Assembly (NCBI RefSeq): GCF_900103405.1
Contig: NZ_FNHX01000005.1
Location: forward strand, 2,845 to 66,844
Source: Polaromonas sp. JS666
GTDB taxonomy: Bacteria; Pseudomonadota; Gammaproteobacteria; Burkholderiales; Burkholderiaceae_C
DNA length: 64,000 nt
Direction: 5' to 3'
In this document: piece by piece, positions 1-9,365 of the stretch
Layout of the letters: each line of letters opens with the position of its first letter
Numbering within the stretch: position 1 is the stretch's first letter
The notes under the pieces: generated by a model
Told to the model about the DNA's origin: nothing
The model's input: the letters and a program-made list of their open reading frames with translations, nothing else
Databases searched by the model: none
Position numbers and translations under genes: made by a program

Positions 1-30
1 CACTTCACCCACACAACAAGGTTGCAGCCC

Positions 31-447
31 ATGGCGGATTTCAACAGTTCCAGCGGCATCTTCGCGATTGCCGGTTCCGCCCTGACGGCGCAGTCCCAGC
101 GCATGAACGTGGCGGCCAGCAATATGGCCAATGCCGACAGCGTGGCCGGCCCCGACGGCCTGCCCTATCGCGCGCGCCAGGTGGTGTTTGAAACCGCGCC
201 CGTGCCCGGTGACGCCATAGGCGGCGTGCGCGTCTCGCGTGTCATTGAAGACGCTTCTCCCTTTCGCATGGTGCACGACCCCAAGAACCCGGCCGCCAAT
301 GCCGAGGGGTATGTGGCCATGCCCAATGTCAACCCGGTGGAGGAGATGGTCAACATGATCTCGGCCTCGCGCTCCTACCAGGCCAACGTCGAGGTGCTCA
401 ACACCGCCAAGACGCTGATGCTCAAGACCTTGACCGTCGGCCAGTAA
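31..447 (+). CDS. flgC: Flagellar basal-body rod protein FlgC
   Basis: Proximal rod component of the periplasmic flagellar axle, exported by the flagellar type III apparatus. At 138 residues it has the usual FlgC length. The N-terminal flagellar rod motif ([20 protein letters not shown]) and the C-terminal [20 protein letters not shown] segment are both visible and form the paired coiled-coil helices of rod and hook proteins. An upstream TTG at 22 is in frame, but ATG 31 is preceded at good distance by AAGG (18-21), so I start there. It is the first gene in view of a plus-strand flg operon; flgB and flgA should lie just left of the window. flgD follows after 47 bases. Confidence 0.96.
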   Translation: MADFNSSSGIFAIAGSALTAQSQRMNVAASNMANADSVAGPDGLPYRARQVVFETAPVPGDAIGGVRVSRVIEDASPFRMVHDPKNPAANAEGYVAMPNVNPVEEMVNMISASRSYQANVEVLNTAKTLMLKTLTVGQ

Positions 448-494
448 GCGCCGCGCCTTCGCTTCTTCCACGATCCCCCAACAGGAAAAATCTC

Positions 495-1160
495 ATGGCC
501 GTGAACGCCCCCGCCGCATCCGACCCCGCGAGCACGCTGAACGCCCTGGCATCCAAGCAGGGCTCCGCCGCCGACAGCGAGCAGCGCTTCCTCAAGCTGC
601 TGGTCACGCAGCTGAACAACCAGGACCCGCTGAACCCGCTGGACAACGCGCAGCTGACCTCGCAGCTCGCGCAGATGAGCACCGTGAGCGGCATTGAAAA
701 ACTCAACGGCGCGGTGCAGTCGCTGCTGGCCCAGAGCGGTGCCAGCCAGGTGTTGCAGTCGGCCGCGCTGATAGGCCGCACCGTGCTGGTGCCGGGCAAG
801 GAGGCGGCGGTCAAGGGCGGCGTGCCGGACAAATTCGGCATAGACATCGCCGGTGCCGCCGACGCGGTGAAGGTCAGCGTGAAGAACGCGGCCGGCGAGG
901 TGGTGCGCACTTTTGACCTGGGTGCGCTGCCGGCCGGCGTGAAGATGGTCGACTGGGACGGCAAGAGCGACACCGGCGCCGCCCTGCCCGACGGCAACTA
1001 CAGCCTCAGCGTGACGGCCAAGGCCGGCAAGGAAGACGTGTTGTCCCTGGCGCTGACCTATGCCAAGGTCGCCAGCGTGGCGCAGGTCTATGGTGGCGCT
1101 TCGCTGGACCTGGGCGGCGGCCGCAAGGCCGGGCTTGACGAAGTCCGGCAGGTGCTCTGA
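495..1160 (+). CDS. flgD: Flagellar hook-capping (scaffold) protein FlgD
   Basis: Caps the growing hook and directs FlgE assembly; it is absent from the finished flagellum. The protein has 221 residues, typical for the family. The conserved N-terminal region FLKLLVTQLNNQDPLNPLDN (about residues 33-53) is the FlgD signature and export region. The C-terminal half is the tudor and fibronectin-like part, with WDGKSDTGAALPDGNYSL. ATG 495 is preceded by AGGAAAAA at useful distance. It sits between flgC and flgE on the same strand. Confidence 0.97.
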   Translation: MAVNAPAASDPASTLNALASKQGSAADSEQRFLKLLVTQLNNQDPLNPLDNAQLTSQLAQMSTVSGIEKLNGAVQSLLAQSGASQVLQSAALIGRTVLVPGKEAAVKGGVPDKFGIDIAGAADAVKVSVKNAAGEVVRTFDLGALPAGVKMVDWDGKSDTGAALPDGNYSLSVTAKAGKEDVLSLALTYAKVASVAQVYGGASLDLGGGRKAGLDEVRQVL

Positions 1161-1259
1161 TTTTTTTGTGAGGTAGCGGCCTGACGGCCCCGGGGCAGCC
1201 GCCCCATTTCCCTTTAACCGCAAGCAATCCAGCAATCAACTGAATAAAAAGGAAACACC

Positions 1260-2546
1260 ATGGGTTTCGCACAAGGGGTGAGTGGCCTGAATGCCTCCGC
1301 CAGCAATCTCGACGTCATCGGCAACAACATCGCCAACTCGGGCACGGTGGGCTTCAAGTCGGGCAACACGCTGTTCTCCGACGTCTATGCGGGCTCGCGC
1401 GTCGGCCTGGGCACGCGGGTCGCGGCCGTGGTGCAGAACTTCAGCGCCGGCGCAGTGCAAAGCAGCACACGCGGGCTGGACGTCGCCATCGTCAACGGTG
1501 ACGGCTTCTTTCGCATGGCCAGCCCCAGCGGTGAGATCATGTATTCGCGTAACGGCCAGTTCGACCAGGACGCCGACGGTTTTATCGTCAATGCGGGCGG
1601 CCTGCGCCTGACCGGCTACCAGCGCTCGGCCAACGGCACGGTGGCCGGCGGCACGCCCGGCCCGCTGCAGCTGCCCACCGCGGCCATGGCGCCCAAGGCC
1701 ACCCAAAGCATCGTCTCGCAGTACAACCTCGATTCGCGCAGCACGGTGCCCACCGCCACGCCCTTCGACGCCAACAACTCGGCCACCTACAGCTATTCGA
1801 ACCCGGTCAAGGTCTACGACTCGCTGGGCAATTCGCACGAGATCAACACCTTCTTCGTGAAGACCGGCCCCAACGCCTGGAGTGTGTACGCCACGGCCGA
1901 CGGCTACCCGCTCAACGCGACCGGCGGCATGATCGCCGCGCCCACGCCGGCCGGCCCGCCCGTGGTCGCCAACAGCGCGCCGCTGGCCACCGGCACCCTG
2001 GGTTTTGACGGCAACGGCAACCTGGTCGCCGGCGCGCCCACCACGCTGGTGGGCGGCAAGATCAGCTTCGCGGGCCTGAACTTTGCCAACGGCGCGAACG
2101 CGATGAGCTTCACCATGGACCTGACCAGCTCCACCCAGTTCGGCAACGTCAACGACCCGAAAAAGCTCACGCAGGACGGTTTCACCTCGGGCCAGCTCAC
2201 GGCCTTCGCGATCAACGAGGACGGCACCATCACCGGCAAGTATTCCAACGAGCAGACCCAGACCCTGGGCCAGGTCGTGCTGTCGTCCTTTGTGAACCCC
2301 AACGGCCTGCAGCCCAAGGGCGACAACGTCTGGGCCGAAACCGCTGAGTCGGGCCAGCCCCTGACGGGCTCGCCGGGCAGCGGCACCAAGCTGGGCGCGC
2401 TGGCCTCGGGCGCGGTCGAGGCTTCCAACGTGGACCTGACCGGCGAGCTCGTCAACCTGATCATCGCCCAGCGCACCTACCAGGCCAATGCGCAGACCGT
2501 CAAGACGCAGGACCAGGTGATGCAGACCCTGGTGAACATGCGCTGA
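1260..2546 (+). CDS. flgE: Flagellar hook protein FlgE
   Basis: Structural subunit of the hook, the universal joint between rod and filament. The 428-residue protein starts with the flagellar rod/hook motif (NLDVIGNNIANSGTVGFKSG) and ends with the C-terminal motif NLIIAQRTYQANAQTV. The middle holds the FlgE D1/D2 domains, including the NGQFDQDADGFIVNAGG type segment. ATG 1260 has a clear AAAAGGAAAC ribosome site. The 99-base gap after flgD is the longest in this part of the operon and shows no obvious terminator. Confidence 0.97.
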   Translation: MGFAQGVSGLNASASNLDVIGNNIANSGTVGFKSGNTLFSDVYAGSRVGLGTRVAAVVQNFSAGAVQSSTRGLDVAIVNGDGFFRMASPSGEIMYSRNGQFDQDADGFIVNAGGLRLTGYQRSANGTVAGGTPGPLQLPTAAMAPKATQSIVSQYNLDSRSTVPTATPFDANNSATYSYSNPVKVYDSLGNSHEINTFFVKTGPNAWSVYATADGYPLNATGGMIAAPTPAGPPVVANSAPLATGTLGFDGNGNLVAGAPTTLVGGKISFAGLNFANGANAMSFTMDLTSSTQFGNVNDPKKLTQDGFTSGQLTAFAINEDGTITGKYSNEQTQTLGQVVLSSFVNPNGLQPKGDNVWAETAESGQPLTGSPGSGTKLGALASGAVEASNVDLTGELVNLIIAQRTYQANAQTVKTQDQVMQTLVNMR

Positions 2547-2589
2547 TGCGCGTGAGACTGTGCGCCAGGCATAAGAACCAAGGAACAGC

Positions 2590-3330
2590 ATGGACCGGAT
2601 GATTTACATAGGCCTGGGCGGCGCCAAACAGGCGCTGGAGCAGCAGGCTTCGGTGGCCCACAACATGGCCAATGTGTCCACGCCGGGCTTTCGCGCGCAG
2701 ATCAACAGCTTTCGCGCCGTGCCCGTGGTCGGCGAGGAAATGGGCACGCGCGCGCTGGTGGTGGCGACCACGCCGGGGGCCGACATGAGCGCCGGCCCGC
2801 TGATGCAGACCGGCCGGCCGCTGGACGTCGCGGTGCGCGGCGAGGGCTGGCTCACGGTGCAGATGCCCGACGGCAGCGAAGCCTACACGCGCCTGGGCAA
2901 CCTGCAGGTGGACGCCGAGGGCCAGGTCAGCACGCAGGGCGGCCGCCCCCTGATGGGTGACGCCGGCCCGCTGGTGGTGCCGCCGGGCTCCGCGCTGGTG
3001 GTGGGCGGCGACGGTGTGCTCACCGCCATTGGCGCGGGTGACCCGGTAGTGGGCGCGGCTGAAGTCGGCCGCTTGAAGCTGGTCAACCCGGCCGCGGCCG
3101 ACCTGGTGCGCGGCGACGACGGCCTGTTCCGCATGCAGGCCGGCCGGCCCGCGCCGCAGGCCGACCCGGATGTGCGACTGCAGACCGGCGCGCTGGAGGG
3201 CAGCAACGTGAACCCGGTCGAGGCCATGGTGCAGATGATTTCCAATGCGCGGCGTTTCGAGATGCAGATGAAGACCCTGCAGACCGCCGAGAGCAACGAG
3301 CAGCAGGCCAACAAGCTGCTGTCGAGCTGA
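2590..3330 (+). CDS. flgF: Flagellar distal-proximal rod protein FlgF
   Basis: Rod component between FlgB/C and FlgG. The protein has 246 residues, with N-terminal ALEQQASVAHNMANVSTPGF and C-terminal GSNVNPVEAMVQMISNARRF, both diagnostic of the rod family. FlgF rather than FlgG is supported by its position and by the opening MDRMIYIGLGGAK, common in FlgF. AAGGAAC lies just upstream of ATG 2590. Confidence 0.96.
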   Translation: MDRMIYIGLGGAKQALEQQASVAHNMANVSTPGFRAQINSFRAVPVVGEEMGTRALVVATTPGADMSAGPLMQTGRPLDVAVRGEGWLTVQMPDGSEAYTRLGNLQVDAEGQVSTQGGRPLMGDAGPLVVPPGSALVVGGDGVLTAIGAGDPVVGAAEVGRLKLVNPAAADLVRGDDGLFRMQAGRPAPQADPDVRLQTGALEGSNVNPVEAMVQMISNARRFEMQMKTLQTAESNEQQANKLLSS

Positions 3331-3368
3331 GCCTTTATTGAAATTTTTTCCCCCGCAGGAGTTTTCCC

Positions 3369-4151
3369 ATGATTCGTTCCCTCTGGATCGCCAAGACCGG
3401 CCTGGATGCGCAGCAGACCCAGCTCGACGTGGTCTCCAACAACCTGGCCAACGTGGGCACCACGGGCTTCAAGCGCAGCCGCGCGGTGTTCGAGGACCTG
3501 CTGTACCAGAACCTGCGCCAGAGCGGCGGCCAGACCTCGGACCAGACCCGCATGCCCTCGGGCCTGCAAATCGGCACAGGCGCGCGCGTGGTGGCGACCG
3601 AGCGCATACACACCCAGGGCAACCCGACCAAGACCGACAACCCGCGCGACGTGTCCATCAACGGCAGCGGTTTTTTCCAGGTGCTGATGCCCGACGGCAC
3701 CAATGCCTACACGCGCGACGGCTCCTTCCAGCCCGACCAGAACGGCCAGCTGGTGACGGCCAACGGCTACCCGCTGCAGCCGGCCATCACGCTGCCGCAG
3801 GACACCACGGGCCTGACCATAGGCCGCGACGGCACGGTTTCCATCACCCAGGGCGGCTCCAGCGCCAGCGTGCAGATAGGCCAGATCCAGCTCGCGACCT
3901 TCATGAACCCCGCGGGCCTGGAGAGCAAGGGCGAGAACCTGTATGTGGAAACCGACGCCTCGGGCGGCGCCAACCAGACCGCGCCCGGCCAGAACGGTGC
4001 GGGTGTGCTGAACCAGGGTTACGTGGAATCGTCGAACGTGAACGTGGTGGAGGAACTGGTCAACATGATCCAGACCCAGCGCGCCTACGAGATCAACAGC
4101 AAGGCGGTGCAGACATCCGACCAGATGCTCGCGCGCCTGGCGCAGCTGTGA
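3369..4151 (+). CDS. flgG: Flagellar distal rod protein FlgG
   Basis: Major distal rod subunit running through the peptidoglycan and the P and L rings. It is 260 residues long, the almost invariant FlgG length. It opens with [20 protein letters not shown] and ends with [20 protein letters not shown] and [10 protein letters not shown], all near the family consensus. A GCAGGAG ribosome site lies upstream of ATG 3369. Its TGA stop overlaps the flgH start by one base (TGATG), implying translational coupling. Confidence 0.98.
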   Translation: MIRSLWIAKTGLDAQQTQLDVVSNNLANVGTTGFKRSRAVFEDLLYQNLRQSGGQTSDQTRMPSGLQIGTGARVVATERIHTQGNPTKTDNPRDVSINGSGFFQVLMPDGTNAYTRDGSFQPDQNGQLVTANGYPLQPAITLPQDTTGLTIGRDGTVSITQGGSSASVQIGQIQLATFMNPAGLESKGENLYVETDASGGANQTAPGQNGAGVLNQGYVESSNVNVVEELVNMIQTQRAYEINSKAVQTSDQMLARLAQL

Positions 4152-4822
4152 TGCGTGGCTGTGTGCTGGCCGCCGCCGGGCTGCTGCTGGGTGGTTGCGC
4201 CCAGCTGCCGCGCGAGCCCATCGTGCACCAGCCCATGACGGCGCGCTACGACGCGCAGCCGCGGCCGGCCGTGCCGGCCCACGGCTCGATTTACCGCACC
4301 AGCTTTGGCGCACAGGCGCTGTTTGAGGACAGGCGGCCGCGCCAGGTGGGCGACATCCTGACCATCGTCATCAACGAGAACATCAACGCCAGCAAAAATT
4401 CAGCCGCCGACGCCAGCCGAACCAGCAGCGCCACCTCGGCCCTGGGCCTGGTGCCCAAGCTGCTCAGCGGCCTGGTCTCCAGCGACCAGGATGCCGATGC
4501 CAGCGGCAAGAACGTCATGAGTGCCAAGGGCGGTGCCAATTCCAAGAACACCTTTAACGGCGTGATCACGGTCACGGTGGTGGAGCTGCTGGCCAACGGC
4601 AACCTGCTGGTCAGCGGCGAAAAACAGATGCTGATCAACCAGGGCACGGAATACATACGTTTTTCCGGCGTGGTCAACCCGCGTACCGTGGGCGCCAACA
4701 ACGCCGTGCCCTCGACCCAGGTGGCCGACGCGCGCATCGAGTACAGCGCCAAGGGTTATATCGACGAAGCGCAGACCATGGGCTGGCTGCAGCGCGTCTT
4801 CCTCAACGTCTTGCCGTTCTGA
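4151..4822 (+). CDS. flgH: Flagellar L-ring lipoprotein FlgH
   Basis: Outer-membrane lipoprotein that forms the L-ring bushing around the rod. It has 223 residues from ATG 4151. The signal peptide ends in a lipobox (LLLGGC, cysteine near residue 15). The body carries FlgH hallmarks such as [16 protein letters not shown], and the C-terminus has [18 protein letters not shown]. The start is fixed by the one-base overlap with flgG; longer frames reading in from 3338 are shadows across flgG. Confidence 0.97.
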   Translation: MRGCVLAAAGLLLGGCAQLPREPIVHQPMTARYDAQPRPAVPAHGSIYRTSFGAQALFEDRRPRQVGDILTIVINENINASKNSAADASRTSSATSALGLVPKLLSGLVSSDQDADASGKNVMSAKGGANSKNTFNGVITVTVVELLANGNLLVSGEKQMLINQGTEYIRFSGVVNPRTVGANNAVPSTQVADARIEYSAKGYIDEAQTMGWLQRVFLNVLPF

Positions 4823-4824
4823 CC

Positions 4825-5967
4825 ATGCTGCGCTCCTCGTCTCATTTCACTTTTGCCGGTGCGCGGGCGCTCAGGCTGTGCCTGCTGCTGCCGGCCTTGA
4901 TCGCCTTGCCGGTGCTGCCGGTGCAAGCCGAGCGCATCAAGGACCTGGCCAGCATCCAGGGCGTGCGCGACAACCCGCTGATTGGTTACGGCCTCATGGT
5001 GGGCCTGGACGGCAGCGGCGACCAGACCATGCAGACGCCCTTCACCACACAAAGCCTGAACAACATGCTGGGCCAGCTCGGCGTGACGGTGCCGCCCGGC
5101 ACCAATATGCAGCTCAAGAACGTGGCGGCCGTGATGGTGACCGCCGTGCTGCCGCCGTTTGCGCGTCCCGGCCAGGCCATAGACGTCACCGTCTCGTCGC
5201 TGGGCAATGCCAAAAGCCTGCGCGGCGGCACCTTGCTGATGACGCCGCTCAAGGGCGCGGACGGCCAGGTCTATGCGCTGGCCCAGGGCAATATGGTGGT
5301 GGGCGGCGCGGGTGCCTCGGCCAGCGGCACCCAGGTCAAGGTCAACCAGCTGAGCTCGGGCCGCATCCCGGCTGGTGCGATTGTCGAGCGCGCGGTGGAG
5401 TCCCCGCTGGGCGGCGACGGCAGCTTGATGATTGAGCTCAACAAGACCGATTTCGGTACCGCGCAAAAAGCCGTGGACGCCATCAACCGCAGCTTCGGCC
5501 CCGGCACGGCGCAGGCACTGGACGCGCGCGTGATCCAGGTCAATGCGCCGGCCCGGCCCGAGGAGCGTGTCGGTTTCCTGGCCCGCATCGAGGACATTGA
5601 CGTGAACCCCTCGCAGGCCGTGGCCAGGGTGGTCATCAATGCGCGCACCGGCTCGGTGGTGATGAACCAGGCGGTGCGCATCAACGACTGCGCGGTGGCG
5701 CACGGCAGCCTGTCGGTGGTGATCAACACCGACCCGGTGATCAGCCAGCCCGGCGCGTTTTCCGGCGGCAACACGGTGGCCACCCAGCGTTCGCAGATCG
5801 AGCTGAACCAGGGCGGCGGCGCGCTGCAGGTTGTCAAGGGTGGGGCTTCGCTGGCCGAGGTGATCAAAGGCCTCAATGCCCTGGGCGCCAACCCGCAGGA
5901 CCTGGTGTCCATCCTGCAGGCCATGAAGGCCGTGGGCGCGCTGCGCGCCGAACTTGAAATCATCTAG
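4825..5967 (+). CDS. flgI: Flagellar P-ring protein FlgI
   Basis: Periplasmic P-ring subunit embedded in peptidoglycan. It has 380 residues with a cleavable signal peptide ending near VLPVQA (about residue 35), followed by the family opening [20 protein letters not shown]. Further conserved blocks are GLDGSGDQ and, at the C-terminus, [19 protein letters not shown]. It starts two bases after the flgH stop and is followed after five bases by flgJ, so it lies inside the operon. Confidence 0.98.
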   Translation: MLRSSSHFTFAGARALRLCLLLPALIALPVLPVQAERIKDLASIQGVRDNPLIGYGLMVGLDGSGDQTMQTPFTTQSLNNMLGQLGVTVPPGTNMQLKNVAAVMVTAVLPPFARPGQAIDVTVSSLGNAKSLRGGTLLMTPLKGADGQVYALAQGNMVVGGAGASASGTQVKVNQLSSGRIPAGAIVERAVESPLGGDGSLMIELNKTDFGTAQKAVDAINRSFGPGTAQALDARVIQVNAPARPEERVGFLARIEDIDVNPSQAVARVVINARTGSVVMNQAVRINDCAVAHGSLSVVINTDPVISQPGAFSGGNTVATQRSQIELNQGGGALQVVKGGASLAEVIKGLNALGANPQDLVSILQAMKAVGALRAELEII

Positions 5968-5972
5968 GCCAC

Positions 5973-6905
5973 ATGAACAATACCTCCGTCTCCGGCGCCA
6001 GCGGTTTCAACACGCCGGCCACCAGCGTGCTGGACCAGCGCCTATCGCTGGACGTGCAGGGTGTGGACGAGCTGCGGCGCACGGCGCGCAGCTCGCCGCA
6101 GGAAGGCATGAAGCAGGCCTCCAAGCAGTTTGAAGTGATGTTCATGGGCATGGTGCTCAAGAGCATGCGCGAGGCCACGCCCTCGGAGGGCCTGTTCGGC
6201 AGCCAGTCCGAAAAAATGTACACGGCCATGCTGGACCAGCAGCTGGCGCAAAACCTCTCAGGCCGCGGCCTGGGCCTGGCCGATGCCATGTATGCGCAGT
6301 TGAGTCGCATGGCGGGCGGCGAGGCCGGCGCGGCGGCGCCCAAAGCCGCGCCGCTGCCGGCACCGGCTGTTTCCCAAGGCCGTGCACCCGACCTGTCGCT
6401 CTATGAAGAAGCCACGGCGCAGGCCACGCTAAGCCGCAGCGCGTTGCCGCAGGCCCATGTCGAGGCCTTTGTCTCGCGCCTGCTGCCGGCCGCGCAGCGC
6501 GCCAGCGAAGCCAGCGGTGTGCCCGCGCAGCTGATCATGGCGCAGGCGGCGCTGGAGTCCGGCTGGGGCAAGCGCGAAATCCGCAAGGAAGACGGCAGCA
6601 GCAGCTTTAACGTTTTCGGCATCAAGGCCGATAAAAGCTGGAAGGGCCCCGTGGCCGAAAGCGCCACCACCGAATACCTCAACGGCGTGCCGCAGAAAAC
6701 CCGCGCCGCTTTCCGCGCCTATGGTTCTTATGACGAGGCTTTCGCCGACTACGCGAAATTCCTCGCCGCCAACCCGCGCTATTCCGGTGTGGTCGCCACA
6801 CGCGACCCGGCCGAGGCCGCGCACGGCCTGCAGCGCGCCGGTTATGCAACCGATCCCGAGTACGGCGGAAAACTGGTGCGCATCATGCGGCAGATGAGCA
6901 CATAG
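5973..6905 (+). CDS. flgJ: Peptidoglycan hydrolase and rod-cap protein FlgJ
   Basis: Bifunctional rod-assembly protein of 310 residues. The N-terminal rod-cap domain (about 45-110) includes [18 protein letters not shown]. After an Ala/Pro linker (about 117-140) comes a C-terminal muramidase domain (about 160-310) with [11 protein letters not shown], where Glu195 is the expected catalytic acid, and [13 protein letters not shown]. This two-domain form is the gamma- and betaproteobacterial type. It ends the rod and ring block; a chemoreceptor follows after 92 bases. Confidence 0.96.
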   Translation: MNNTSVSGASGFNTPATSVLDQRLSLDVQGVDELRRTARSSPQEGMKQASKQFEVMFMGMVLKSMREATPSEGLFGSQSEKMYTAMLDQQLAQNLSGRGLGLADAMYAQLSRMAGGEAGAAAPKAAPLPAPAVSQGRAPDLSLYEEATAQATLSRSALPQAHVEAFVSRLLPAAQRASEASGVPAQLIMAQAALESGWGKREIRKEDGSSSFNVFGIKADKSWKGPVAESATTEYLNGVPQKTRAAFRAYGSYDEAFADYAKFLAANPRYSGVVATRDPAEAAHGLQRAGYATDPEYGGKLVRIMRQMST

Positions 6906-6997
6906 GCGTTGGCCGCCGGCCGGCGGCAACCGGGAGAGTTTGGTTTAGTTATCTGGGTCCAAGGCCTGCATCCGCGGCCATACAAGGAAATAAAAAT

Positions 6998-8722
6998 ATG
7001 CAATGGTTTCATCAACTCCGTGTCATGACCAAACTGGTCGGCAGTTTCCTCATCGTGGCGGCCATAGGCGCCGTCATCGGTGGGCTGGGCATTTTCCACA
7101 TGGGCCGCATCAGCGCCGCCACCGAAAGCCTCTACAACCAGGAGGTGCTCGCGCTCAAGGGCGTGCAGGAGGCGAATATCCACCTGGTTTACGCCAGCCG
7201 GGCGCAGCTGGGCTTGCAGTCGGCCTCGTCCATAGGCGAGCGCAACACCGGCAAAAAAGACATCGCAGCGGCCCTGCAAGGCATTGAGGACCGCATGGCC
7301 GAGGTCAAGCCGCTGCTCGAAGACGAGGCCAAGGGCCAGGCGCTGTACCAGCAGTACGCCGCCAAAATGCCGCAGCTCAAGCAGCGCATGAACGACTTTG
7401 TGGCCCTGCTGATGAAGCAGTCGCTGGACTCTTCGCAGTACGACGGCAAGGTGGCCGAGGACAGCGCCGTGCTGCTCAAGGAATCGCGTGCGGTCGAGGA
7501 AATCCTGCAGCAGATGGTGGCTTACAGCGACGGGCAGGCCAAGGCCAGCATGGAGAACGTGGCGGCCACCTACCGCAACTCGCGCCTGGCCATGGTGGTG
7601 CTGGTGCTGGGCGGCATCGCGGCCAGCGTGGGCCTGGGCGTGGTGATGTCGCGCATGCTGGGCCGGCAGATAGGCGGCGAGCCGGCCTATGCCGCGGCCG
7701 TTGTGGACCGCGTGGCCCAGGGCGACCTGACGGTGCATGTGGCGCTGCGCAAGGGCGACAGCCACAGCCTCTTGTATGCCATCCACAAGATGCAGCAGGA
7801 ACTGGCGCGTGTCATCAGCCAGATCCGCCAGGCCAGCGGCACCATCGCGACCGCGTCGAGTGAGATTGCGGCCGGCAACCATGACTTGTCATCGCGCACC
7901 GAACAACAGGCCAGTTCGCTCGAAGAGACGGCCGCTTCCATGGAGGAGCTCACGGGCACCGTCAAACAAAATGCCGACAATGCGCGCCAAGCCAACCAGC
8001 TGGCGGTGTCCGCATCCAGTGTTGCCGTCAAGGGCGGCACGGTGGTCGCCGAAGTGGTGGGCACCATGGGCGCGATCAATGCCTCCTCGCGCAAGATTGT
8101 GGACATCATTGGTGTGATCGACGGCATTGCCTTCCAGACCAATATCCTGGCCTTGAATGCCGCTGTGGAAGCCGCCCGTGCCGGTGAACAGGGCAGGGGT
8201 TTTGCCGTGGTGGCCGCCGAGGTGCGCAACCTGGCCCAGCGCAGCGCGGCGGCGGCCAAAGAGATCAAGACCCTGATCGATGATTCGGTCAGCAAGGTCG
8301 AGGAGGGCAGCAGCCAGGTGGCCGAAGCCGGCAAGACCATGGACGAGATTGTCGACAGCGTCAAACGCGTGACCGACATCATGGCCGAGATCACGGCCGC
8401 CAGCCAGGAACAGACCTCCGGCATAGAGCAGATCAACCAGGCCATTACCCAGATGGACCAGGTCACGCAGCAGAATGCGGCACTCGTTGAACAGGCCGCC
8501 GCCGCGGCGTCTTCGCTGCAGGAGCAGGCCAGCGGCCTGTCGGACGCGGTCAGCGTGTTCAAGCTGCAAGGGGGCGATCTGCCACAGCAGCAGCCCACGC
8601 CGCGCCGCCCGGCCAACCCTATCCGTACGGTGGCGACGCCGAAACAGCCGCCCCAGGCCCGGCAGGCCATCGCGCCGCCGCTGGCGGCCGGCGCGGGCGG
8701 CGGCAGCTGGGAGACTTTCTAA
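6998..8722 (+). CDS. Methyl-accepting chemotaxis protein (transmembrane chemoreceptor)
   Basis: Senses a periplasmic ligand and controls CheA. It has 574 residues. The first membrane helix spans about residues 12-32, a four-helix-bundle type periplasmic domain about 35-190, and the second membrane helix about 193-215 ([20 protein letters not shown]). HAMP follows, then the long cytoplasmic coiled coil with the conserved tip ([20 protein letters not shown]). The extreme C-terminus is GSWETF, a close match to the NWETF pentapeptide that docks CheR and CheB, so this is probably a major adapting receptor. AAGGAAATAAAA lies upstream. The ligand cannot be read from sequence. Confidence 0.96.
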   Translation: MQWFHQLRVMTKLVGSFLIVAAIGAVIGGLGIFHMGRISAATESLYNQEVLALKGVQEANIHLVYASRAQLGLQSASSIGERNTGKKDIAAALQGIEDRMAEVKPLLEDEAKGQALYQQYAAKMPQLKQRMNDFVALLMKQSLDSSQYDGKVAEDSAVLLKESRAVEEILQQMVAYSDGQAKASMENVAATYRNSRLAMVVLVLGGIAASVGLGVVMSRMLGRQIGGEPAYAAAVVDRVAQGDLTVHVALRKGDSHSLLYAIHKMQQELARVISQIRQASGTIATASSEIAAGNHDLSSRTEQQASSLEETAASMEELTGTVKQNADNARQANQLAVSASSVAVKGGTVVAEVVGTMGAINASSRKIVDIIGVIDGIAFQTNILALNAAVEAARAGEQGRGFAVVAAEVRNLAQRSAAAAKEIKTLIDDSVSKVEEGSSQVAEAGKTMDEIVDSVKRVTDIMAEITAASQEQTSGIEQINQAITQMDQVTQQNAALVEQAAAAASSLQEQASGLSDAVSVFKLQGGDLPQQQPTPRRPANPIRTVATPKQPPQARQAIAPPLAAGAGGGSWETF

Positions 8723-8750
8723 AAAAATCCGGCGCGGCGTGGCAAATTGC

Positions 8751-8777
8751 TCAAGTTTTGCCGCAGCCGGCCGATAA
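8751..8777 (+). promoter_or_regulatory. Sigma-28 (FliA) promoter for the chemoreceptor-tip gene
   Basis: TCAAGTTT (8751-8758), an 11-base spacer and GCCGATAA (8770-8777). The -10 element is a perfect match and the -35 differs by one base from the enterobacterial sigma-28 consensus TAAAGTTT-N11-GCCGATAA. Transcription should begin near 8784, about 60 bases before ATG 8844. It lies 28 bases after the end of the full chemoreceptor gene. Confidence 0.85.
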
Positions 8778-8843
8778 GCAGGGGCGAGGCGTGCCGCGGG
8801 CATGGCCTTGCACGCCGACATCATTGATTTTCAAGGAGTGCGC

Positions 8844-9224
8844 ATGCACACGACCACCAGCCATCCTGTATCGACTATTGAAGAAAAATCGCCGGCCCCC
8901 ACGCTGGGCTACCCCGGTGTGGCCGCCGGCCCGCTGCCGGCCGAAAAAGTCGCCGACATCATAGGCATGATCGACGGCATCGCGCTGCGCACCCGCAGCC
9001 TGGCCCACGCCGCGGCTGAAGCGGCCCATGCCGGCGAGCAGGCCCGGGGTTTTGCCCTGATGGCCGCCGAAGTCAAAAGCCTGGCCCAGCGCAGCGCGGC
9101 GGCGGTCCGGGAGATCAAGGGCCTGATTGGCGATTCCGTCCACAAGGCCGGCCAGGCCGAGGAAGAGCGCCGGCAGCGGTTTGAGGAACGCGCGAAACGC
9201 TGGCAGCGTTCGCTGACGGCTTAA
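8844..9224 (+). CDS. Stand-alone chemoreceptor tip-like protein
   Basis: A 126-residue soluble protein that matches only the hairpin tip of a chemoreceptor signalling domain. Residues of the upstream receptor from [15 protein letters not shown] to [11 protein letters not shown] align with [15 protein letters not shown] to [11 protein letters not shown] here. There are no membrane helices, HAMP, methylation helices or CheR-docking tail. The CheA/CheW contact face is altered: Phe, Gln and Asn of AFQTN become Leu, Arg and Arg, a highly conserved Arg is His, and one residue is missing from the first tip helix. ATG 8844 has AAGGAG at 8833-8838 and a sigma-28 promoter lies upstream, so it looks expressed rather than decayed. 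A longer frame starts at 8802 but lacks a ribosome site. Confidence 0.8.
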   Translation: MHTTTSHPVSTIEEKSPAPTLGYPGVAAGPLPAEKVADIIGMIDGIALRTRSLAHAAAEAAHAGEQARGFALMAAEVKSLAQRSAAAVREIKGLIGDSVHKAGQAEEERRQRFEERAKRWQRSLTA

Positions 9225-9253
9225 GCCGCCCGAGCGGGCGAGGCAGGCCGGCC

Positions 9254-9280
9254 TCAAGTTCCCAGGGGCCCGGCCGTTAT
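9254..9280 (+). promoter_or_regulatory. Probable sigma-28-type promoter for flgK
   Basis: TCAAGTTC (9254-9261), an 11-base spacer and GCCGTTAT (9273-9280): six of eight bases match consensus in each element, with the exact spacing also seen at 8751. flgK and flgL are class 3 genes with FliA promoters in enterobacteria. The 141-base gap before flgK also holds a TATATATATG run (9286-9295) of unknown meaning. Confidence 0.6.
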
Positions 9281-9365
9281 CCCTCTATATATATGTAGTG
9301 AGCGCCGGTACTCCCAGGCGCTCCCCTGGCATCCAGAGCGTATGCCGCCGTGAAAGACCCGATTT

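Noticed and set aside
375..2591. Long open frames on the minus strand across flgD and flgE (286, 451 residues and others)
   Set aside because: They are shadows of strongly coding plus-strand genes in high-GC DNA; the proteins are His/Arg/Ala-rich with no family features. The same holds for long antisense frames over fliC, fliD, flgK, motA, cheA, tpsB and the exoprotein gene.
3338..4150. A long N-terminal extension of FlgH reading across flgG
   Set aside because: The extension is an out-of-frame reading of flgG; the FlgH signal peptide and lipobox begin at ATG 4151.
9286..9295. TATATATATG as a -10 for flgK
   Set aside because: No -35 at proper spacing; the sigma-28-like element just upstream is a better candidate.
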